DNA from: M55B157 sp964626275
GTDB lineage: Bacteria > Actinomycetota > Actinomycetes > S36-B12
Direction: 5' to 3'
Assembly: GCA_964626275.1 (NCBI GenBank)
Contig: CAZVCZ010000101.1
Coordinates: forward strand, 1-5,380
Length of the DNA: 5,380 nt
Under the pieces are notes generated by a model. That model searched no databases. It was not told the origin of the DNA and worked only from the letters and a program-made list of their open reading frames with translations. The translations under genes and the position numbers were made by a program. Shown here piece after piece: positions 1 to 5,380 of this stretch (positions are counted from its first letter, which is position 1; each line of letters opens with the position of its first letter).

Positions 1-519
1 GACGCCTCGATCGCGGAATTGCACGACGAGTCCGGCCACCTCGCGAGCATGTTCTTCCGTTCGCATGGCGCTGAGCAGTGTGCCGATCCGGATGTTCCTG
101 CCCTGCTCAGCGGCACGCTGTTCGCCCTCGCGGAATCCCGCGAGCACCGCCTCGACGATCTCGGGGAGGACAAGCCCACGCTGCGTGTGCAGTTCGGGAG
201 CGAAGCGGACCTCGGCGTACACCACGCCATCCGCCGCGAGGTCCTGCGCGCACTCCGACGCGACCCGGATCAGCGCGTCTGCGGTCTGCGTGACCCCGAC
301 GGTGTGCACGAAGAGTTCGAGGTACTGCTCGAGTGACCCGGATCCTGCCGCGGTGCGGAACATCCGGGCCAGTTCCGCAGGATCGCTCGACGGCAATCCG
401 GTGTAACCGGTCTCGTCAGCGAGTTCCGCGACCGTCGTCGGTCGCAGCCCGCCGTCGAGATGATCGTGCAGCAGGACCTTCGGTGCCCCCTGGATCGCCT
501 CGATATTCACATCGCTCAT
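1..519 (-). CDS. add: Adenosine deaminase, N-terminal part (3' end beyond window)
   Basis: This gene encodes adenosine deaminase, a cytosolic zinc hydrolase that converts adenosine and deoxyadenosine to inosine and deoxyinosine in purine salvage. The 173 codons visible are open to the window edge. Residues 13-27 read PKVLLHDHLDGGLRP, the family's N-terminal motif. H18 and H20 are expected zinc ligands and D22 lies in the substrate pocket. A second family block, DGVVYAEVRFAPE, sits at residues 97-109. The remaining catalytic residues (later His, Glu and Asp near 200-300 in homologues) lie outside the window, so activity cannot be fully judged. The ATG at 519 is the likely start because an in-frame TAG lies four codons upstream (531-529) and the N-terminus matches the usual length before HDH. 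There is no well-spaced Shine-Dalgarno; a GGAG lies 12 bases upstream. A TAGGTT box six bases before the ATG suggests a leaderless transcript. It is on the same strand as the deoA operon but separated from it by an oppositely oriented gene, so it needs its own promoter. Confidence 0.95.
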   Translation of the reverse strand, partial: MSDVNIEAIQGAPKVLLHDHLDGGLRPTTVAELADETGYTGLPSSDPAELARMFRTAAGSGSLEQYLELFVHTVGVTQTADALIRVASECAQDLAADGVVYAEVRFAPELHTQRGLVLPEIVEAVLAGFREGEQRAAEQGRNIRIGTLLSAMRTEEHAREVAGLVVQFRDRGV

Positions 520-525
520 GAGGCG

Positions 526-531
526 AACCTA
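526..531 (-). promoter_or_regulatory. Candidate -10 box for add (TAGGTT), leaderless type
   Basis: On the minus strand TAGGTT fits the actinobacterial TANNNT -10 pattern and ends six bases before the add ATG at 519. That would put the transcript start at or within a base or two of the ATG, giving a leaderless mRNA, in keeping with the lack of a well-spaced Shine-Dalgarno. No consensus -35 is visible. A second TAGGTT on the same strand occurs at 545-540 and could be an alternative -10 giving a short leader. This is inference from sequence pattern only. Confidence 0.45.
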
Positions 532-543
532 CTCCGATCAACC

Positions 544-549
544 TAGAGT
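544..549 (+). promoter_or_regulatory. Candidate -10 box for the membrane-protein gene (TAGAGT), leaderless type
   Basis: TAGAGT fits TANNNT and ends eight bases before the ATG at 558, a typical distance for a transcript starting at or just before the start codon. The bases between (TCATCCGC) contain no Shine-Dalgarno. No clear -35 is seen upstream; that region already overlaps the start of add, so the two divergent promoters would share DNA. Confidence 0.45.
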
Positions 550-557
550 TCATCCGC

Positions 558-1016
558 ATGGAGGTCCTCGAGCACGCTCCAGCCTCAACTCGTCGCGCGT
601 GGCCGCGCTGGGTGTGGATCGCCATCGCCGGGGTTTTCGCCGCGCTCCTGATCGCCTGGTGGCTCGACGGCGTGCAGCGTGACCGCGAAACCGAGGCGCT
701 TCAGCAGGCCTACACCACCGGCGTGAGCGCCATCGAGCGTGGGGAATCAGCGGTGCGGGGGACGGTGGCCTATGCCTCGCCGCAATTGCAGGTGGGACCC
801 CCCGCGGTCCGGTCAGCGCTGGAGGAACTGGTGCTGGAGGAGGTCGAGGCGGGGGTCACCGAGGTCGATGCCGTACGACAGGCACTGACCGAGCAGACCG
901 TGTGGCCCTGGCACTCCGATCAGGAGGCGCTGCGAGATCAACTACTGGCTGAACTCGATACCCGATCGACGGCGCTGCGCCAGGCCACCGGCCAAGGCCT
1001 CGCCCCCCGCTCCTAG
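558..1016 (+). CDS. Small single-pass membrane protein of unknown function
   Basis: I do not recognise a family for this 152-residue protein. Residues 1-16 are a short N-terminal tail with three arginines (R12, R13, R17 at its edge). Residues 18-36 form one hydrophobic, tryptophan-rich helix (W18, W20, then IAIAGVFAALLIAWWL), followed by D37. The arginines before the helix suggest the N-terminus faces the cytoplasm and residues 40-152 lie outside. That outer part looks mostly helical and acidic, with an Ala/Glu/Leu-rich stretch at 86-112 and 121-142. There are no cysteines and no lipobox, so an uncleaved signal anchor is more likely than a lipoprotein. The ATG at 558 has no Shine-Dalgarno but has a good -10 box just upstream. 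The gene is divergent from add and convergent with the cupin gene, so it splits add from the rest of the salvage cluster. Codon use (G/C-rich third positions) looks like its neighbours. That it is a gene is well supported; its role is unknown. Confidence 0.8.
   Translation: MEVLEHAPASTRRAWPRWVWIAIAGVFAALLIAWWLDGVQRDRETEALQQAYTTGVSAIERGESAVRGTVAYASPQLQVGPPAVRSALEELVLEEVEAGVTEVDAVRQALTEQTVWPWHSDQEALRDQLLAELDTRSTALRQATGQGLAPRS
982..1000. other. GC-rich inverted repeat near convergent gene ends
   Basis: AGGCC (982-986) and GGCCT (996-1000) are inverted, with a nine-base loop that holds another GGCC. The repeat lies inside the last codons of the membrane-protein gene, 14 bases before its stop, and about 30 bases beyond the stop of the converging cupin gene. 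It could fold in RNA from either strand and help end transcription, but there is no T-run on either side and GC-rich DNA produces such repeats by chance. Confidence 0.2.
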
Positions 1017-1031
1017 GTCAGCGGCAATCGA

Positions 1032-1379
1032 TCAGTCGCGGTGAACGATGTCGGGGCTGAAGGCGGGCAGGCACACCGCGATATAGGTCGCACCCTCATC
1101 GGTGCGGTAGCGGACTCGCTCCCCGGCACGCGTTACCACCGCTTGACCGGCCGCGACCTCGACATTGCCCGAGTCCGTCTCCACCACGATGCGCCCCTCG
1201 AGCACGACGGTGAACTCGTCGAACTCCGGGCGCTGGGCTGGTTCCTCCCATCCGGCCGGGGCCACCATGCGGGCGATCGACACTCCCGTCTCCCCCTGCA
1301 CCACGCGGCCTATGTACTCCTCGATGGTCTTGCCGCCCGGGACGGGAATGAGGGCGGGCGATTCGATGAGTTCGGGCAC
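1032..1379 (-). CDS. Small cupin-fold protein lacking the metal-binding histidines
   Basis: This 115-residue protein looks like a single-domain cupin (Cupin_2-like beta barrel), probably cytosolic. The first cupin motif is at about 41-62, ending EFDEFTVVLEG: the conserved Glu (E55) and the VLEG turn are present, but the two histidines expected near 48-51 are replaced by A, Q, R and P. The second motif at about 78-91 (GQAVVTRAGERVRY) keeps AG but has Arg where the third His should be. The only His in the protein is H113 near the C-terminus. It either binds no metal or uses other residues, such as the carboxylates E45, E46, E52, D54 and E55. The start is GTG at 1379, four bases after a strong AGGAGG (1389-1384). 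It follows deoA by 43 bases on the same strand and is probably the last gene of that operon. The substrate is unknown; a sugar or nucleoside-breakdown link is only guilt by association. Confidence 0.82.
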   Translation of the reverse strand: MPELIESPALIPVPGGKTIEEYIGRVVQGETGVSIARMVAPAGWEEPAQRPEFDEFTVVLEGRIVVETDSGNVEVAAGQAVVTRAGERVRYRTDEGATYIAVCLPAFSPDIVHRD

Positions 1380-1383
1380 AGGT

Positions 1384-1389
1384 CCTCCT
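1384..1389 (-). promoter_or_regulatory. Strong Shine-Dalgarno (AGGAGG) of the cupin gene
   Basis: On the minus strand this reads AGGAGG, followed by ACCT and then GTG at 1379. The perfect match to the 16S rRNA tail supports the unusual GTG start over any later ATG. It is the best ribosome binding site in the window, so the cupin could be translated efficiently even as the last gene of the operon. Confidence 0.8.
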
Positions 1390-1422
1390 GGAGATAGTCG
1401 TCTGGGTCAGCGACGAACCGGC

Positions 1423-2742
1423 TTAGGCCGACTCGATGACATCCATGATGAGCGGCAGGCTCGGCTGGACGAGATCGGGGCGATCACGCGGACCAAGGGT
1501 CAACGCCCCGCCTGGTTCATCGAGGCTGCCGAGTTCGACGTAGGCGCGAGCCAGTCGGTCTGCGTCCTCGGCGTGCAGGATCAGCAGCGGATCACCGGCT
1601 GACACCTCGTCGCCGGGCTTCACGAGCACCTCGATGCCCGCGGACGCCGAGACGTCATCCTCACGCCGAGCTCGCCCCGCCCCTAGCGTCCACGAAGCGC
1701 GACCGATCGCCAGCGCATCGCAGGACAGCACGATGCCGGGGCCGACGGCGCGCACCGGCTCGATGATCGGTGCCCGAGGAAGGGGCGCATCAGGATCACC
1801 GCCCTGGGCCCGCACCATCTCGCGCCATGAATCCATCGCGGCGCCAGAGGCCAGCACCTCGGCGGGGTCCGCGTCGACACCGACGAGTTCCAGCATGTGC
1901 CTCGCCAGGGTGACGGTGAGCTCGACGACATCGGCAGGACCTCCACCGGCGAGAACCTCGACCGACTCCGCAACCTCGAGGGCATTGCCGACGGCTCGAC
2001 CGAGGGGAACGTCCATCGCGGTGACGAGGGCGCGCACCCGCAGCCCTTCGCTCGCCCCGATACCGACCATGGCCCTCGCAAGTTCACGGGCCTGGTCTGG
2101 ATCTCGCATGAATGCTCCGATGCCGGTCTTGACATCAAGGACCAGCGCATCGGTGCCCTCGGCGATCTTCTTGCTCATGATGCTCGAGGCGATCAGGGGG
2201 ATGCTCTCGATCGTCGCGGTGACATCGCGCAGGGCGTAGAGCTTGCGGTCAGCCGGAGCAAGTCCCTCTCCCGCAGCGCAGATGACACCGCCGACGGTCG
2301 ACAGGATGTCGGTGATCTCCGCATTCGACAGTCGAGCCCGCCAGCCGGGAATAGATTCCATCTTGTCCAACGTGCCCCCGGTGTGGCCGAGACCACGGCC
2401 CGACAGTTGGGGCACCGCCGCGCCGCATGCCGCGACGAGGGGGACCAGCGGCAACGTGATCTTGTCGCCCACTCCGCCGGTGGAATGCTTGTCGACGGTG
2501 GGGCGAGGAACACCGCTGAAGTCCATCCGGTCGCCCGATCGGATCATCGCCTCGGTCCATCGGGCGAGTTCGCGCGGATCCATCCCTCGCCAGAAGATCG
2601 CCATCGCGAGAGCCGACATCTGCTCCTCGGCGACGACACCTCGGGTGTAGGCGTCGATCACCCAGGCGATCTGCGCACTCGACAGGGCGTCGCCATCGCG
2701 CTTGGTCCGGATGACGTCGACGGCATTGAATTCCTCAGTCAT
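1423..2742 (-). CDS. deoA: Thymidine phosphorylase
   Basis: This 439-residue cytosolic enzyme cleaves thymidine or deoxyuridine with phosphate into base and 2-deoxyribose-1-phosphate. The phosphate-binding stretch DKHSTGGVGDK is at residues 84-94. The family signature SGRGLGHTGGTLDKMES is at 114-130. The pyrimidine-binding segment at 168-192 includes R172, S187 and K191, which correspond to R171, S186 and K190 of the E. coli enzyme. KTGIGAFM is at 205-212, and the C-terminal alpha/beta domain with EVLVKPGDEVSAGDPLL is at 371-387. Length and domain order match full-length family members. The ATG at 2742 is chosen because it overlaps the cdd stop as TGATG, has GAGTGGA six bases upstream, and gives the usual N-terminus (residues 6-15, NAVDVIRTKR). 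The open frame upstream of it to 3021 lies inside cdd and has no family similarity. The overlap implies translational coupling to cdd. A broader pyrimidine-nucleoside phosphorylase (pdp-type) specificity cannot be excluded by eye. Confidence 0.96.
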   Translation of the reverse strand: MTEEFNAVDVIRTKRDGDALSSAQIAWVIDAYTRGVVAEEQMSALAMAIFWRGMDPRELARWTEAMIRSGDRMDFSGVPRPTVDKHSTGGVGDKITLPLVPLVAACGAAVPQLSGRGLGHTGGTLDKMESIPGWRARLSNAEITDILSTVGGVICAAGEGLAPADRKLYALRDVTATIESIPLIASSIMSKKIAEGTDALVLDVKTGIGAFMRDPDQARELARAMVGIGASEGLRVRALVTAMDVPLGRAVGNALEVAESVEVLAGGGPADVVELTVTLARHMLELVGVDADPAEVLASGAAMDSWREMVRAQGGDPDAPLPRAPIIEPVRAVGPGIVLSCDALAIGRASWTLGAGRARREDDVSASAGIEVLVKPGDEVSAGDPLLILHAEDADRLARAYVELGSLDEPGGALTLGPRDRPDLVQPSLPLIMDVIESA

Positions 2743-3155
2743 CAGCGGTCCACTCGCCGAGCGACCAGATCGTCCGGGCCGAATGGTTGGGGCAGGATCT
2801 GCTCCAGAGTTCGCACCCCTTCGGGGGTGAGGATCACGCACTGCCGGCCACCGTGCTCGTACAGCAACTGTCGACACCGACCGCACGGCATGAGCGCGTC
2901 GCCATGCTGATCGACACAGGCGACCGCGACAAGCCGACCCCCACCGGTGGCATGCAGGGTGGATACGAGCCCGCATTCTGCACACAGCCCGACGCCGTAG
3001 GCCGCATTCTCCACATTGCATCCGGTGATGACGCGACCATCGTCCACGAGTGCCGAGACTCCAACCTTGAACCGCGAATACGGGGCGTAGGCACGGCCCA
3101 TGACATCGATCGCAGCAGCGGTGAGCATGGGCCAGTCGATGTCGTTGTCAGACAT
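2742..3155 (-). CDS. cdd: Cytidine deaminase (homotetrameric type)
   Basis: This 137-residue cytosolic zinc enzyme converts cytidine and deoxycytidine to uridine and deoxyuridine. The short length fits the tetrameric class with three cysteine zinc ligands. Visible motifs are YSRFKVGVSAL at 26-36, the nucleoside-binding CNVEN at 46-50, CAE at 58-60 (zinc ligand C58, catalytic proton shuttle E60) and PCGRCRQ at 90-96 (zinc ligands C91 and C94). The residue after the catalytic Glu is Cys (C61). Many homologues, such as the Bacillus enzyme, have Arg there, while the mycobacterial enzyme, as I remember it, also has CAEC. The ATG at 3155 is preceded by GAAGGA (3166-3161) with a five-base spacer. 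It lies 50 bases after nupQ, and its stop shares one base with the deoA start. Cdd feeds deoxyuridine to DeoA, so the gene order matches the reaction order for imported deoxycytidine. Confidence 0.96.
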   Translation of the reverse strand: MSDNDIDWPMLTAAAIDVMGRAYAPYSRFKVGVSALVDDGRVITGCNVENAAYGVGLCAECGLVSTLHATGGGRLVAVACVDQHGDALMPCGRCRQLLYEHGGRQCVILTPEGVRTLEQILPQPFGPDDLVARRVDR

Positions 3156-3160
3156 GTAGT

Positions 3161-3166
3161 TCCTTC
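3161..3166 (-). promoter_or_regulatory. Shine-Dalgarno (GAAGGA) of cdd
   Basis: On the minus strand this reads GAAGGA followed by ACTAC and the cdd ATG. It supports the start at 3155. Its upstream edge overlaps by two bases a small inverted repeat, TCATC-GTT-GATGA (plus-strand 3165-3177), which could in principle hide it in a weak hairpin. Confidence 0.7.
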
Positions 3167-3174
3167 ATCGTTGA

Positions 3175-3202
3175 TGACGCCCGTCGGTGGGAAAGCGCGT
3201 CA
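3175..3202 (-). other. Inverted repeat in the nupQ-cdd gap
   Basis: TGACGC (3175-3180) and GCGTCA (3197-3202) are a perfect 6-base inverted repeat with a 16-base loop. It begins four bases after the nupQ stop and ends before the cdd Shine-Dalgarno. There is no T-run after it, so a full terminator is unlikely. It could be an intercistronic hairpin that stabilises or divides the mRNA between transporter and enzyme genes, or chance. Confidence 0.25.
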
Positions 3203-3205
3203 GAG

Positions 3206-4480
3206 CTAGGACTTCTTGAACGGAATTCCATCGGCTCCCGGCGCGCGCACGCGACCGACGAGTCCGACGACCGCCAGAATCGTCACCACATAGGGCAGCA
3301 TGAGCAGGAATTGGCTGGGGATCGGCGAGCCGATGATGGATAGGACGTTCTGCAGGTTGTCGGCAAAGCCGAACAGCAGTGCAGCAGCGAGCGCCCCGAG
3401 CGGGTTCCACCGACCGAAGATCAACGCGGCGAGCGCGATGAAGCCGTTGCCGGCCGTCATTTCGCGGCCGAATGCACCGACGCTACCGAGAGTGAAGAAG
3501 GCGCCACCGAGGCCGGCCACCGCGCCGCCGAGGATGACCGCGCGGAATCGAGTCCGATTGACTCGGATTCCGACGGAATCGGCGGCTTCGGGATGTTCGC
3601 CCACCGATCGAAGGCGCAGACCCCAGCGGGTCTTGAATAGCGCGATCTGAATGATGATGACCACGACGTACATCAGGTAGACGATCACGTTCTGGTCGAA
3701 CAGGATCGGCCCGAGCACAGGGATCTCGGAGAGCACGGGAATGGAGATCGTCGGAAGCAGCGGCGGGTTGTTCCACAGGTCCGGCTCCTCGGAGAGGAAC
3801 CGGGTGTACATGAAACCGGTGAGGCCGACGGCGAGGACGTTGAGCACGACGCCCACAACGACCTGGTCGACGAAGTACTTCGTGGCGAACACCGCGAGGA
3901 GTAGTCCGAGTAGAGCCCCGGCGATGGGTGCGGCGAGCAGTCCGATGTAGGCGTTGGTCATCAGCGAGCCGACAACGGCTCCGAGGAATGCACCGACGAG
4001 CAGCTGTCCCTCGATATTGATGTTGATCACGCCCGAGCGCTCGCACAGGACTCCTGCCATGGCGCCGAAGACAAGCGGAACAGCGAGCAGGAGCGAGCCC
4101 TGCAGCAATCCAGTGATCGGGATCTTGCTGTCGGCGCCCACCCAGCACAGGAACGACATCACCAGGGCAACGCCCATGCCGATGGCCGGCAGCGCCAGCG
4201 ATCCCCGTCGCGCGTTGATCGGCCAGGCAGAGGCGGCGAATCCCAGGGCGATGATCACGAAGACCGTCGCGCCGATGCGGGAATTGATCTCCCAATCGGG
4301 GATCGCGATGAGTGGATCGCCGAGATTGAACAGGAACGTCGTCGGAGCATCCGCCGGGGCGAGCAGGATGAAGATCGCCCCGAGCACCACCGCGACGATG
4401 CCCATGACGAGCGGGCGACGAGGCGAGGGCGGCGCGATGGTGACGGTAGGCATGACAGCCGGTGTCGATGTGGTGCTCAT
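3206..4480 (-). CDS. nupQ: Nucleoside ABC transporter permease, NupQ/YufQ type
   Basis: This 424-residue inner-membrane protein is one of two permease subunits of a BMP-family nucleoside importer (BPD_transp_2 fold). It is very hydrophobic. The family block CERSGVININIEGQ is at residues 146-159, the cytoplasmic ATPase-contact loop GLRLRSVGEHPEAADSVGI at 287-305, and MTAGNGFIALAALIFGRWNP at 341-360. The tail after the last membrane segment (about 392-409) ends in FKKS. Before the core there is an N-terminal region of about 120 residues with three likely membrane segments (24-42, 70-88, 96-114). The Bacillus YufQ protein, as I recall about 320 residues, lacks most of this, though long forms occur in Actinobacteria. 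The ATG at 4480 is preferred because it overlaps the nupP stop as ATGA and has GAAGGGG eight bases upstream. A GTG at 4489 would add three residues but has no room for a ribosome binding site. Nucleosides are the likely cargo because cdd and deoA follow directly. Confidence 0.92.
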   Translation of the reverse strand: MSTTSTPAVMPTVTIAPPSPRRPLVMGIVAVVLGAIFILLAPADAPTTFLFNLGDPLIAIPDWEINSRIGATVFVIIALGFAASAWPINARRGSLALPAIGMGVALVMSFLCWVGADSKIPITGLLQGSLLLAVPLVFGAMAGVLCERSGVININIEGQLLVGAFLGAVVGSLMTNAYIGLLAAPIAGALLGLLLAVFATKYFVDQVVVGVVLNVLAVGLTGFMYTRFLSEEPDLWNNPPLLPTISIPVLSEIPVLGPILFDQNVIVYLMYVVVIIIQIALFKTRWGLRLRSVGEHPEAADSVGIRVNRTRFRAVILGGAVAGLGGAFFTLGSVGAFGREMTAGNGFIALAALIFGRWNPLGALAAALLFGFADNLQNVLSIIGSPIPSQFLLMLPYVVTILAVVGLVGRVRAPGADGIPFKKS

Positions 4481-5380
4481 GTGCCCCACCCCTTCGCCAG
4501 CGAGAGGGCTTCACCTGATCCGCCGCGTATCCGGAACACCGATCTGACCAGGGCCGGGGCGGCGATGAAGAGCACGATCAGCGCCTGTAGGACGAGCACG
4601 ATGTCGATCGGAGTGCCCGTGGAGGCCTGCATCGCGAGCCCGCCCGCCCGCAGACCACCGAACAGCAGACCGGCCCACAGCACGCCGAAGGGCGATCCAC
4701 GTCCCAGAAGTGCGACAGTGATGGCATCGAAGCCGATATTGCCGACAATGCCAGCGGTGACGACCTTGTCGGTGCCGTTGACATTCATGCTGACCGCAAG
4801 CCCCGCCATCGCGCCAGCGATGAGCATGGCGACGATCCAGATGCGACCGACATCGATCCCCGCGGTCCGCGCGGCTGACGCGTTCGCACCCACCGTCTGG
4901 ATCTTGAAGCCGATGGTGGTCTTCGTCAGCATCCACCACAGCACGACGCAGGCGAGGATGGCCACCCCGATCCCGGCATGGACCCGCAGCCCGTCACCGA
5001 ACAACGTGGGATACAGCGCAGTCTCCGACAGGATCGGACTGATCGGGTCGTTGCGCCCCTCACGCTGGAACCAGTCCTGGTTGAGGACCCAGCCGAGGAA
5101 GTAGATCGCGATGTAGTTGAGCATGATGGTCGTGATGACCTCATGCGCCCCGGTACGAGCCTTGAGAAAGCCCACGATGCCGGCGTAGAAGGCGCCGAAG
5201 GCCATCGCCGCGATCACCGACACGATGAGGTGGACTCCGGCAGGGAGGCTGATCGCGAATCCGACGAAGCCACCGCCGATCGCGGCGAATGCCATCTGTC
5301 CCTGGGCGCCGATGTTGAACAAACCTGCTCGGAAGGGCACGGCAACGGCAAGACCGGCGAGGATCAACGGCGCGGACACC
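4477..5380 (-). CDS. nupP: Nucleoside ABC transporter permease, NupP/YufP type (5' end beyond window)
   Basis: This is the C-terminal 300 residues of the partner permease of the importer; the start lies beyond the right edge. The first visible codon, GTG at 5379, is an internal Val: the typical stretch with PLILAGLAVAVPFRAG at visible residues 4-19 is well inside these proteins. Family marks are GLFNIGAQGQ at 19-28, the loop VGANASAARTAGID at 163-176 (ATPase-contact region), and GFDAITVALLGRGSPFG at 216-232. Likely membrane segments include about 29-45, 51-70, 82-99, 134-151, 179-198, 232-248 and 258-276. The C-terminal tail is short and ends GWGT. The stop overlaps the nupQ ATG as ATGA, which implies coupled translation of the two subunits in fixed ratio. 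The ATPase (NupO-type) and the lipoprotein binding protein (NupN/BMP-type) are not in the window and are expected upstream. Confidence 0.93.
   Translation of the reverse strand, partial: VSAPLILAGLAVAVPFRAGLFNIGAQGQMAFAAIGGGFVGFAISLPAGVHLIVSVIAAMAFGAFYAGIVGFLKARTGAHEVITTIMLNYIAIYFLGWVLNQDWFQREGRNDPISPILSETALYPTLFGDGLRVHAGIGVAILACVVLWWMLTKTTIGFKIQTVGANASAARTAGIDVGRIWIVAMLIAGAMAGLAVSMNVNGTDKVVTAGIVGNIGFDAITVALLGRGSPFGVLWAGLLFGGLRAGGLAMQASTGTPIDIVLVLQALIVLFIAAPALVRSVFRIRGGSGEALSLAKGWGT

Noticed and set aside
19..336. Plus-strand open frames in the first 400 bases
   Set aside because: The minus strand here encodes the zinc-binding motif and other blocks of adenosine deaminase without interruption to the window edge, so the plus-strand frames are shadows.
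982..1000. Rho-independent terminator
   Set aside because: The inverted GGCC repeat lies inside a coding sequence and has no T-run on either strand, so it is listed only as a low-confidence repeat.
1897..2910. Long plus-strand open frame of 337 codons
   Set aside because: It is antisense to deoA and cdd, whose protein motifs are unmistakable. The plus-strand translation shows no domain and is rich in Arg, Asp, Gly and His, as expected from a shadow of GC-rich coding DNA.
2743..3021. Open frame that extends deoA upstream by 93 codons, giving a 532-residue product
   Set aside because: The extra stretch lies within cdd on the same strand, is rich in Arg and Cys as out-of-frame GC-rich DNA tends to be, and has no family resemblance. 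The ATG at 2742 with the TGATG overlap gives the normal thymidine phosphorylase N-terminus.
3483..4514. Minus-strand open frame of 343 codons overlapping nupQ
   Set aside because: It is a frame-shifted reading of nupQ, dominated by Arg, His and Gly, with no membrane segments. The nupQ frame carries all the family motifs.
4481..5104. Plus-strand open frame of 207 codons antisense to nupP
   Set aside because: nupP on the other strand is clearly the real gene. The antisense product is rich in Pro, Ser and Thr and has no recognisable feature.
5377..5379. GTG as the start of the first permease
   Set aside because: It falls in the middle of a conserved membrane block just before FNIG, so it is an internal valine of a gene cut by the window edge.
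1..5380. Defence system, prophage, insertion sequence, CRISPR or biosynthetic island
   Set aside because: Every recognised gene belongs to nucleoside transport or salvage. No transposase, integrase, repeat array or toxin-antitoxin-like pair is seen, and base composition looks even across the window.

Overview
The window reads as a chromosomal piece of a high-GC actinobacterium. Coding sequence is dense, codons end mostly in G or C, there is one GTG start, and starts and stops overlap. Two candidate leaderless promoters fit the TANNNT type common in this phylum. The cytidine deaminase carries a CAEC active-site variant that I remember from the Mycobacterium tuberculosis enzyme, so Mycobacteriales (Gordonia, Rhodococcus, Mycobacterium and relatives) is a reasonable guess. 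The sequence alone does not fix the genus.

Layout, right to left along the minus strand: the 3' part of a BMP-type nucleoside ABC transporter permease (nupP-like, cut by the window end), a second permease (nupQ-like, joined by an ATGA overlap), cytidine deaminase (cdd), thymidine phosphorylase (deoA, joined to cdd by a TGATG overlap), and a small cupin protein with a GTG start behind an AGGAGG. A plus-strand gene for a one-helix membrane protein of unknown function then converges on the cupin gene, 15 bases away. It is divergent from a minus-strand adenosine deaminase gene (add), whose N-terminal 173 codons fill positions 519 to 1. The 38 bases between add and the membrane-protein gene must hold both promoters.

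The recognised genes form a nucleoside uptake and salvage cluster. The two permeases form the membrane channel of an importer whose ATPase and binding lipoprotein should lie beyond the right edge. Cdd turns (deoxy)cytidine into (deoxy)uridine, DeoA cleaves thymidine and deoxyuridine to base plus deoxyribose-1-phosphate, and Add turns (deoxy)adenosine into (deoxy)inosine. This grouping is known in Actinobacteria and is not a new system. The less ordinary parts are the cupin without metal-binding histidines at the end of the operon, the orphan membrane protein that separates add from the operon, and the compact divergent promoter region. I see no tRNA, rRNA, mobile element, CRISPR array or convincing riboswitch, and no non-coding stretch longer than about 50 bases.
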